This document shows, in pieces, positions 6,712 through 11,481 of a stretch of 11,481 nucleotides of DNA; position 1 is the first letter of the stretch; each line of letters starts with the position of its first letter. Both the position numbers and the translations under genes were made by a program. A model generated the notes under the pieces. It ran no database searches and was not told where the DNA came from. It saw only the letters and a list, made by a program, of their open reading frames with translations. This stretch comes from Ga0077527 sp032128415 (GTDB taxonomy: Bacteria > Pseudomonadota > Gammaproteobacteria > Burkholderiales > SG8-41). The stretch covers positions 1 through 11,481 of the forward strand of contig JAQBGW010000071.1 in NCBI GenBank assembly GCA_032128415.1, read 5' to 3'.

Positions 6712-7092
6712 GTGGAGTGGATTACGCAACTGTTGCAGGAAGTGCCGGCCGCGGCGCAGTACCGAGCGCAATTGGAGTCGCTTGCGCGCGAGCATGCCGA
6801 CCTCAAGGTGAAAAACCAGTGGCTGGAAGAGGAGCTCGCCTGGTTTATTCCGCAGTGGGATACGCTTGATGGCGATGCGGTACGCACGCTGGAATATCTG
6901 TCTCGCGTGGAACGCGCGTTGCCGCCGGAAATTGCCGCGGCGAATCAGGTCAACATCCAGATCGTCGATTCGTATTTGTTATTTTTGGTGCGAGGGCAGT
7001 ACGCGCATGCGCCTGCAGACAGCGCGCCGCAGTTCAGTATTTCCGCCAAGGGGCGGCGTTATTTGCGCGAGCGCGGGTTGCTCAATGTCTGA
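6712..7092 (+). CDS. Small coiled-coil protein of unknown function with winged-helix-like end
   Basis: I do not recognise this 126-residue protein. It starts with GTG, supported by the purine-rich ribosome-binding site GAGGGGAA about 6 bases upstream. Residues 8-45 are rich in charged and Leu residues and likely form an amphipathic or coiled-coil helix. The middle (about 50-95) looks alpha-helical. The end, QFSISAKGRRYLRERGLL, resembles the last strand and helix of winged-helix proteins, where a target or substrate reads out as fully processed; this suggests DNA binding or protein-protein contact but does not prove it. No signal peptide or membrane segment is present, so it is cytoplasmic. 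Its own -10-like box and the AT-rich element after the stop make it a likely single-gene transcript. Confidence 0.8.
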   Translation: MEWITQLLQEVPAAAQYRAQLESLAREHADLKVKNQWLEEELAWFIPQWDTLDGDAVRTLEYLSRVERALPPEIAAANQVNIQIVDSYLLFLVRGQYAHAPADSAPQFSISAKGRRYLRERGLLNV

Positions 7093-7100
7093 GGTTGGGC

Positions 7101-7134
7101 TAAAAAATAATTAAATAAAACAATAGGTTATATT
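7101..7134 (+). repeat. AT-rich 3' element, copy B
   Basis: It begins 8 bases after the TGA of the gene at 6712, the same spacing as copy A. The last 18 bases (7117-7134) are identical to 3207-3224. The first ten, TAAAAAATAA, recur in copy C at 8803-8812. It lies between convergent genes, so it is not an obvious promoter for either. The near-match to the IHF consensus is at 7118-7130. Confidence 0.6.
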
Positions 7135-7151
7135 GTATTTCCGGGATCCGC

Positions 7152-7706
7152 TCAGTTGTTGTGATTCCGCTTGCCGGCGAGTTTGCGGTAGCGGTGGGTG
7201 ACCAGTGAGATGCGCCCCCAGTCGATGGTGCTGGTAGTGCCTTCGAGCTTTACGGAAAAATCCGCCAGTTCCCAATCGGCGAATCGCGACGGATAACGCG
7301 AGCGGTGAGCTTTTATTTTTTCGGTGTAGCTGCGCACCGGCGGGCCGTATTTTTCGGTCAGCGCTGCCAACGCCGTACCCTGACCTTCGATACCCCAGGT
7401 GTTGATGTAGATGCCTTCAATGATGCCGTTGACTACATCAACAACCATTTCGCCCCGCGCGTAGGGCGCTATCGTCAACCGCGGATAAAACACGTGGTAT
7501 TGCTCGGCACCCCACGATGTTTTTGCGGTCAGTGCCTCGGCGTAGCAATGGCGCCGGGTCATGGTGTCCTCGTTGCGCGAACAAGCCGGAAACCCGAAAC
7601 GCGATTCCAATTCGACGCCAAACATGGTTTTGGACGGGTCTGCAGCACCGGCGGGTGCGCAGACAAGCACCAGCAGCACCGCCATGAATTGGCGCGGGCA
7701 GGTCAT
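7152..7706 (-). CDS. Small secreted protein of unknown function
   Basis: The frame is open from 7799, but the first residues cross the divergent GIY-YIG gene and read unlike a protein start. Candidate ATGs lie at 7727, 7715 and 7706. From 7706 the product is 184 residues with a normal signal peptide: MTCPRQ, a hydrophobic core (MAVLLVLVCAP) and a cut after AGAA or AGA. The mature part (about 160 residues) has two cysteines close together (PACSRNEDTMTRRHC) that could form a disulfide in the periplasm, and a repeated-strand look around VVDVVNGIIEGIYINTWG. The C-terminus is basic (RYRKLAGKRNHNN). I do not recognise the family. None of the starts has a good ribosome-binding site. It converges on the gene at 6712, with AT-rich copy B between them. 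Confidence 0.75.
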   Translation of the reverse strand: MTCPRQFMAVLLVLVCAPAGAADPSKTMFGVELESRFGFPACSRNEDTMTRRHCYAEALTAKTSWGAEQYHVFYPRLTIAPYARGEMVVDVVNGIIEGIYINTWGIEGQGTALAALTEKYGPPVRSYTEKIKAHRSRYPSRFADWELADFSVKLEGTTSTIDWGRISLVTHRYRKLAGKRNHNN

Positions 7707-7725
7707 AGTCGGCATGATACGTGGC

Positions 7726-8055
7726 ATGGCACGCCAGACCAAATCTAAAAAGAAGCCTGGGGCAAAAAAGCTTAAGGCCAGTGGGTGGCAGGTGTACATC
7801 GTGCGCTGTGTTGACGGCAGCCTCTACACCGGCATTGCACGCGATGTCGTGCGCCGCATGGCCGAACACAATGGCGATAAAGGCGGCAGCAGTGGTGCGG
7901 GTGCGAGCTACACTCGTGCGCGGCGACCGGTGACGCTGGTGTACTGCGAAGACGCGGACGACCGTTCGGCGGCCAGCAAACGCGAATTCGCCATCAAGCA
8001 ATTGAGCCGGACGGCGAAGCTGGCGTTGATCGCTGCAGGCGGCGCGCTGGAGTAG
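7726..8055 (+). CDS. GIY-YIG nuclease superfamily protein (YhbQ/UPF0213-like)
   Basis: From ATG 7726 the protein has 109 residues: a lysine-rich N-terminal tail (about 1-18), then a single GIY-YIG domain. Visible motifs are VYIVRC (the GIY strand), LYTGIA (the YIG strand), DVVRRMAEHN with the conserved Arg and the E-H-N, and a later Glu at about 87 in KREFAIKQL that should bind metal. Small stand-alone GIY-YIG proteins of this type include E. coli YhbQ, linked to DNA repair or nuclease activity; the precise role is uncertain. An alternative ATG at 7714, with CAGGT further upstream, would add four residues. The start is back to back with that of the secreted protein. The nitroreductase gene follows after 39 bases, probably in the same transcript. 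Confidence 0.87.
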   Translation: MARQTKSKKKPGAKKLKASGWQVYIVRCVDGSLYTGIARDVVRRMAEHNGDKGGSSGAGASYTRARRPVTLVYCEDADDRSAASKREFAIKQLSRTAKLALIAAGGALE

Positions 8056-8094
8056 CAGCGCGACGGCCTGCTAATATGGCCGCAGGAGGTGCGC

Positions 8095-8787
8095 ATGCCT
8101 GACATCAATCAACCTGCCCCGGAGGTGTTCGACGCCGCGCGCACACGCCGTTCGATCCGCGCCTATAAAACTGATTTGGTTCCGCACGAGACATTGCGCG
8201 ATATCGTCGCACTGGGGCGGCACGCCCCCAGCGGTTCCAATATCCAGCCCTGGCGCGTGCATGTGCTGACCGGGGCGACGCTGCAGCGCGTGGGTTCCGC
8301 GATTCGGCAGGCGTTCCTCACCGACGAGCCGGGCCATGTGCGCGATTATGATTACTACACCGACCCGGTGGTTGAACCCTATCTCGCACGCCGTCGCGAA
8401 TGCGGCTGGGGTTTGTACGGGATTCTCGGCATTGGCCGCGGTGATCATGAAAAATCGAAAGTGTACCGTGCCTCCAACTACATTTTTTTCGGCGCACCGG
8501 CAGGTTTGATCTTTACCATCGACCGCAAGTTGGAGAAAGGCAGTTGGCTCGATTACGGCATGTTCTTGCAGACCCTCATGCTGGCGGCGCGGGCGCGGGG
8601 ATTGCACACCTGCCCGGAAGCATCGATTGCCAGTTATCCGGACATCGTGCGTCGCGAGCTGGGACTCGGCCAGGAGCGGGTCGTCATCTGCGGCATGGCG
8701 ATGGGTTATGCCGATGCTGACGCGGTGGTCAATACGTTTCAGCCGCCGCGCATTGCGCTCGAAGAATACGCCACGTTCCTCGATTGA
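8095..8787 (+). CDS. Nitroreductase family FMN enzyme
   Basis: The 230-residue protein is a typical NAD(P)H-dependent nitroreductase fold. RTRRSIRAY and APSGSNIQPW near the N-terminus bind FMN, and GMFLQTLMLAARARGLHTC plus the C-terminal GMAMGYADAD are also conserved. Such enzymes reduce nitroaromatics, quinones or flavins; the closest characterised type I recall is the 4-nitrobenzoate reductase group, but the substrate cannot be assigned. The start is ATG 8095: AGGAGG at 8084-8089 sits 5 bases before it, whereas the in-frame GTG at 8089 lies inside that ribosome-binding site. The gene follows the GIY-YIG gene by 39 bases and probably shares its transcript. It converges on the M15 peptidase gene, with AT-rich copy C after its stop. 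Confidence 0.93.
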   Translation: MPDINQPAPEVFDAARTRRSIRAYKTDLVPHETLRDIVALGRHAPSGSNIQPWRVHVLTGATLQRVGSAIRQAFLTDEPGHVRDYDYYTDPVVEPYLARRRECGWGLYGILGIGRGDHEKSKVYRASNYIFFGAPAGLIFTIDRKLEKGSWLDYGMFLQTLMLAARARGLHTCPEASIASYPDIVRRELGLGQERVVICGMAMGYADADAVVNTFQPPRIALEEYATFLD

Positions 8788-8802
8788 TGGTTTTACGAGG
8801 TA

Positions 8803-8832
8803 TAAAAAATAACAATAAAAACAGCAGCTTAT
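8803..8832 (+). repeat. AT-rich 3' element, diverged copy C
   Basis: It lies 15 bases after the TGA of the nitroreductase gene. TAAAAAATAA matches copy B exactly, and AATAAAAACAGCAGCTTAT (8814-8832) matches copy A at 16 of 19 positions. Its last bases overlap the stop codon (8829-8831) of the convergent M15 gene, which may explain the divergence. Similarity is clear by eye but weaker than between A and B. Confidence 0.4.
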
Positions 8833-9266
8833 GGCTCAAATACGCGATTGCCGGAGCGCGGTGACTGCGTCTGCAAATGGCACCAGCCCGGCGTTGCATG
8901 CGGATGTTCCAGCCACAAGCCGAGTTCTTCAAGCACATCGGGATTGGCCATGCACCACGCGTCGAGCTGCCCGCTGCGATCATCGAGATCGATGGCCAGG
9001 CAGTGTATGTGTTTGCTGTTTTTGGCCGCACCGGGCACAGCCGCATTGATCGTCGTCGGACGCCAGCCCGAAGCAACGGTGACGGCGATCCCGGCGCCCC
9101 CCAAGGGGACTTGCTTCGCGGCGCGCTTCAACAGCCGGTTCACACGACGTACGATGTCGCGGGCATTGGCGCGCAGTTCGCGCGTGAGTTCGCAGCGATA
9201 AAGTTTGTCACGGCCCATGTAGTAGTCTGCGAGTTTCAACGGAGGCGGAATGTTGTGTGAGGTCAT
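8829..9266 (-). CDS. Peptidase M15-type (D-Ala-D-Ala carboxypeptidase/endolysin-like) protein
   Basis: The 145-residue protein carries the zinc-peptidase motifs of the M15 family: SKHIHCLAID (an SxHxxGxAxD motif with Cys in place of Gly) giving His86 and Asp93, and GWCH with His130. SGWRP (66-70) before them is also typical. M15 members cut D-Ala-D-Ala or L-Ala-D-Glu bonds in peptidoglycan; many of the short ones are phage endolysins or come from prophages. No signal peptide is present, so it is either cytoplasmic, acting on wall precursors or fragments, or released like an endolysin. No phage genes are adjacent. The ATG at 9266 has no visible ribosome-binding site. It shares a short divergent intergenic region with the gene at 9315 and converges on the nitroreductase gene. 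Confidence 0.84.
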   Translation of the reverse strand: MTSHNIPPPLKLADYYMGRDKLYRCELTRELRANARDIVRRVNRLLKRAAKQVPLGGAGIAVTVASGWRPTTINAAVPGAAKNSKHIHCLAIDLDDRSGQLDAWCMANPDVLEELGLWLEHPHATPGWCHLQTQSPRSGNRVFEP

Positions 9267-9297
9267 GATTCGCAGTTTAGCGCACGCCGTCGCCTGT

Positions 9298-9303
9298 TAG
9301 AAT
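9298..9303 (+). promoter_or_regulatory. Possible -10 box TAGAAT directly before the gene at 9315
   Basis: TAGAATCCGTGC resembles the string before the gene at 6712 (TAGAATCCGCGC). If used, transcription would begin near 9310, only about 5 bases before ATG 9315, giving a nearly leaderless mRNA. A poor -35 candidate, TTTAGC, lies 16 bases upstream at 9276-9281. Confidence 0.3.
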
Positions 9304-9314
9304 CCGTGCCTATC

Positions 9315-10184
9315 ATGGAATTGCTGATACATGCCACATTGAACGTCAGCGGCGACCGCGAACAGCTCGCCGCCTGCGATGCCCGCATCAGGTCGTTGCT
9401 GGACGCAGAAGTTTTTGATGGGGAATTCGAAGAGCATCACGGCGATGAGGCATTGTCGTACGATTTCAAGGTGCGTGGCGGCATTCCGTTCCCGGCCTTT
9501 GTCGCAGCCTCCGAGGAATATCCGGGCATGACGATTGCTGCGGAATGGGTCAACGTCGCCGTCGGTCGCAAAGGCCGCGCGCTGATCGTGGCCGGCAGGA
9601 TTACGGAACACACCGAGGAAGACGTTGCGCTGTCCGCCGGCGATGCGCGCAATCGCCATGTGCAAACGGCAGCTGACGGCACGTTGCTGCTGGCGTGTGC
9701 GCTGGTGCAAACCGACCATGACACCTGGGCGGGTTATGTGCTGAATCATGAGCGCGACGCGCTGTTTTGCATGACCCGCAGCGGTGAGGATGTGGAGTTG
9801 CTCGCGACCGAGGGCGCAGCTGAGTGGGCGATGCGCTGGAAGTTGTCGTTGGCCGGCGAATCACAGTCTGCTGAATCGCCGGCAATGGAAACCCTGGTGC
9901 CCCCGCAGCCTATCGACAAAAAACTGTATGCCGAACTCGAGCAGCTGGCGGAATCCCTGGTCGCTGACTGGATCTGGTTTCGTGAGGGCTCGGTGGAAGC
10001 GTCCGCGATTCATATCGATCGCTTTGCGCGCTACGGCTACACGGTGCGTGATGCCAATGTGCGCGCGGCGCGGCTGCATGTGATGCGCAATGAAGCCGGT
10101 GATGGGCAACCGATGGTGCATACCACCGTCGAACCGGATTGCGCGTGGGTTGTCGACGTACTGCGGCGGTGCTGGGTGGGGTGA
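9315..10184 (+). CDS. Cytoplasmic protein of unknown function (289 residues)
   Basis: I do not recognise this protein. It has no signal peptide or membrane segment and is acidic overall. The N-terminal part (about 1-95) looks like an alternating strand/helix domain: MELLIHATLNVSG, a helix at ACDARIRSLL, and FPAFVAASEEYPGMTIAAEW. Its pattern is loosely reminiscent of ferredoxin-like domains in phage- and plasmid-associated proteins, which is only an impression. A middle strand-rich domain (about 100-165) and an acidic/proline linker (about 172-195) follow, then a helical C-terminal domain (about 198-285) with WIWFREGSVEAS. ATG 9315 is preceded by an in-frame GTG at 9306, but neither has a ribosome-binding site. 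The open frame and typical codon use support a real gene. It ends at a heptamer-repeat hairpin. Confidence 0.8.
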   Translation: MELLIHATLNVSGDREQLAACDARIRSLLDAEVFDGEFEEHHGDEALSYDFKVRGGIPFPAFVAASEEYPGMTIAAEWVNVAVGRKGRALIVAGRITEHTEEDVALSAGDARNRHVQTAADGTLLLACALVQTDHDTWAGYVLNHERDALFCMTRSGEDVELLATEGAAEWAMRWKLSLAGESQSAESPAMETLVPPQPIDKKLYAELEQLAESLVADWIWFREGSVEASAIHIDRFARYGYTVRDANVRAARLHVMRNEAGDGQPMVHTTVEPDCAWVVDVLRRCWVG

Positions 10185-10188
10185 TCTC

Positions 10189-10301
10189 AGTGCAGAGTGC
10201 AGAGTGGAAGACCATCCTGCCTGTCACCTACCGGCCATCACGTAACCTCGCTTTTAATTTTACATTCTGCACTTTGCACTTTGCACTTTGCACTCTGCAC
10301 T
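10189..10301. repeat. Heptamer-repeat hairpin between convergent genes
   Basis: AGTGCAGAGTGCAGAGTG (10189-10206) is the inverted complement, with one mismatch, of 10284-10301. The right side (10267-10301) is built from tandem seven-base units of the type TGCACTT/TGCACTC, and the left side from GTGCAGA units. Together they could fold into an 18-bp stem with a loop of about 77 bases containing a T-rich stretch (10251-10262). The right arm touches the rhomboid stop codon at 10300. It probably acts as a structure that blocks read-through between the convergent genes. Confidence 0.8.
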
Positions 10302-10893
10302 AGCGCTGCCGTCGCCGCCACTGGCGGATCAGGATGTAACCGCCGAGCATGCCGCCCAGATGTGCGAAATGCGCCACGCCGGCCTGTGTGCCGGTGACAC
10401 CCATATATAACTCCAGTAAACCGTACAACGTGACAAACAACCATGCCGGCATGGGGATCGGCGGGAAAATCATCATGACGATGCGTCGCGGGAAATACAG
10501 TCCGTAAGCCAGCAGCAGACCGAATACGCCGCCGGATGCGCCAATAGTCGGAAACGGCGGACCGCCGGCGAAAATCTGGATGACCAGTTGCGCCAGCGCT
10601 GCTGAAAATACACAGCCGAGAAAATAAATCAGGAAGCGCCGCGAGCCGAACACCTGTTCGATATGGCCGCCGAACATGTACAGCGCCAGCATGTTGAAAC
10701 CGAGATGCAGCAGACTGCCGTGGAGGAAGCCGTAGGTAAGCACCTGCCAGGGCAGGAACTGCGCGCCGAGACTGGCCGGCATATTGAAAGGCCACAACGC
10801 GAACCAGATGAGCAGTGTGTCGCCAATTACCATCTGCAACAGATAAACCGTGACGTTGGCGATCAGCAGCAGGCGGGTGACGGGCGGCAACAT
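10300..10893 (-). CDS. Rhomboid family intramembrane serine protease
   Basis: The 197-residue protein has six predicted membrane helices and the full rhomboid signature: HLGFN (His63 and Asn67, the oxyanion-hole residues), GASGG with nucleophile Ser120, and AHLGGMLGG with catalytic His178. Rhomboids cut single-pass membrane proteins within or near the bilayer; the bacterial targets are usually unknown. The WPF loop region after helix 1 is short, as in minimal six-helix rhomboids, and no cytoplasmic domain is present. The start at 10893 lacks a strong ribosome-binding site; TATACA on the minus strand (10909-10914) could be a -10 box only about 15 bases upstream of the ATG. Its 3' end runs into the heptamer hairpin, and a REP-like palindrome lies upstream. 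Confidence 0.94.
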   Translation of the reverse strand: MLPPVTRLLLIANVTVYLLQMVIGDTLLIWFALWPFNMPASLGAQFLPWQVLTYGFLHGSLLHLGFNMLALYMFGGHIEQVFGSRRFLIYFLGCVFSAALAQLVIQIFAGGPPFPTIGASGGVFGLLLAYGLYFPRRIVMMIFPPIPMPAWLFVTLYGLLELYMGVTGTQAGVAHFAHLGGMLGGYILIRQWRRRQR

Positions 10894-10932
10894 GTGGTTA
10901 TGGAGCTTTGTATAGTGTGTGACGAACCAAAT

Positions 10933-10990
10933 CCGTTCGCCCTGAGCCTGTCGAAGGGCGGCGGGGCTTCGACAAGCTCAGCCCGAACGG
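10933..10990. repeat. REP-like palindrome
   Basis: Two 24-base arms (10933-10956 and 10967-10990) are inverted complements at 21 of 24 positions, with a 10-base GC-rich loop. The arm contains CTGAGC and TGTCGAAG next to CCGTTCG, a sequence type known as a dispersed intergenic palindrome in many proteobacteria. It lies between the rubredoxin reductase stop and the rhomboid start, both on the minus strand. Confidence 0.85.
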
Positions 10991-11023
10991 TGTCATGTAT
11001 TTTGTAAAGATCAACAATGGTAT

Positions 11024-11052
11024 CAGCAACCACGCAGTGTCCGCAGTTGCTG
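11024..11052 (-). terminator. Possible weak hairpin after the rubredoxin reductase gene
   Basis: CAGCAAC (11024-11030) and GTTGCTG (11046-11052) form a perfect 7-bp stem with a 15-base loop, 17 bases past the stop codon on the minus strand. No T-run follows on that strand, so termination strength is doubtful. Confidence 0.3.
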
Positions 11053-11068
11053 TCGTCGCCGGCGCGGT

Positions 11069-11481
11069 TCAGGCCAGTACGGGTGGCAGTTGCGGGGCGA
11101 GCTTGGCGCGTTCCGCAGTAGCGGCGCCGTTCAAGGCGAAACCCAGCAATTTGCCGTCGGCGGCGACGTACAGCGATTTCACACCATCAGCATTGGCTTC
11201 GACCTGCCACGATCCCGCAGCACCAATTGCAGGCGGCGCGACGATGGTCGGGCACGCGGGCGTTTTCACCAGTACCGGCATCGCCGGGAAAGTCACCGCC
11301 GTGTGTTTTCCGGAGAGCGTCTGCGCCAGGGCGCGCGCGGCATGCATGATGGGCATCACGAAAGGCATCACCATGCCCTCGATTTCAGCGCAGTCGCCCA
11401 GCGCATACACGTCCGGCGCGCTGGCCTCGAGGTGGCGGTTGACGACGATGCCGCGATTGGTTTTGATGCCGGCAGCTGCAG
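11069..11481 (-). CDS. rubB: Rubredoxin-NAD(+) reductase, C-terminal part
   Basis: The frame is open from the window edge, so only the last 137 residues are present. DVYALGDCAE is the conserved FAD-binding end motif of this family. MPIMHAARALAQTLSG, FPAMPVLVKTPACP and the C-terminal substrate-facing domain closely follow the rubredoxin reductase of Pseudomonas (RubB/AlkT) as I remember it. The enzyme passes electrons from NADH through FAD to rubredoxin, which feeds alkane hydroxylases or protects against oxygen. The N-terminal FAD and NAD domains and any rubredoxin gene lie beyond the edge. The stop (TGA) is at 11069-11071. It is unlikely to be a pseudogene as far as can be seen. Confidence 0.92.
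   Translation of the reverse strand, partial: AAAGIKTNRGIVVNRHLEASAPDVYALGDCAEIEGMVMPFVMPIMHAARALAQTLSGKHTAVTFPAMPVLVKTPACPTIVAPPAIGAAGSWQVEANADGVKSLYVAADGKLLGFALNGAATAERAKLAPQLPPVLA

Noticed and set aside
7561..7725. Upstream extension of the GIY-YIG reading frame
   Set aside because: The 55 added residues do not look like part of the family and overlap the opposite secreted-protein gene; ATG 7726 fits the lysine-rich start.
3329..10893. A coherent defence island built from the Mrr-type nuclease, DEDDy exonuclease, GIY-YIG protein and M15 peptidase
   Set aside because: The genes lie on different strands, are separated by housekeeping genes with their own signals, and are not arranged as one operon.

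Overview
The window looks like ordinary chromosome from a GC-rich gammaproteobacterium. The evidence is a FimV-type N-terminal domain, an AmiD-type outer-membrane amidase, a RubB/AlkT-type rubredoxin reductase, a REP-like palindrome, and clear Shine-Dalgarno sites on most genes. There is no tRNA, rRNA, CRISPR array, integrase or transposase. Fourteen protein genes can be supported, and both edge genes are cut.

Layout. 1-1148 (-): almost complete FMN-dependent alpha-hydroxy-acid oxidase of the mandelate/lactate dehydrogenase type. 1149-1527: noncoding, ending in an AT-rich patch. 1528-2523 (+): reduced FimV-like protein with an unclear start. 2604-3182 (+): NnrU-family membrane protein. 3329-3979 (+): Mrr-type nuclease domain behind two predicted membrane helices. 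4030-4635 (-): DEDDy 3'-5' exonuclease. 4702-5457 (+): AmiD-like amidase lipoprotein, followed by a bidirectional terminator. 6608-5535 (-): FKBP isomerase and dienelactone-hydrolase-like protein, a probable two-gene operon. 6712-7092 (+): small coiled-coil protein of unknown function. 7706-7152 (-): small secreted protein of unknown function, head to head with 7726-8055 (+), a GIY-YIG protein that precedes a nitroreductase (8095-8787). 9266-8829 (-): M15-type peptidase. 9315-10184 (+): unknown protein. 10893-10300 (-): rhomboid protease. 11481-11069 (-): C-terminal part of rubredoxin reductase.

The genes do not form one pathway. Several act in the envelope (amidase, M15 peptidase, rhomboid, FimV-like protein, NnrU), others in redox chemistry (hydroxy-acid oxidase, nitroreductase, rubredoxin reductase), and two are nuclease-like. 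I see no convincing new multi-gene system. The most unusual signal is intergenic: an AT-rich element, nearly identical over its core in two copies and diverged in a third, placed each time 8 to 15 bases after the stop codon of a plus-strand gene. Other structured intergenic elements are a heptamer-repeat hairpin at 10189-10301 and a REP-like palindrome at 10933-10990. The FimV-like gene lacks a normal start codon near its strong Shine-Dalgarno sequence, and an 11-codon ORF overlaps its start region.
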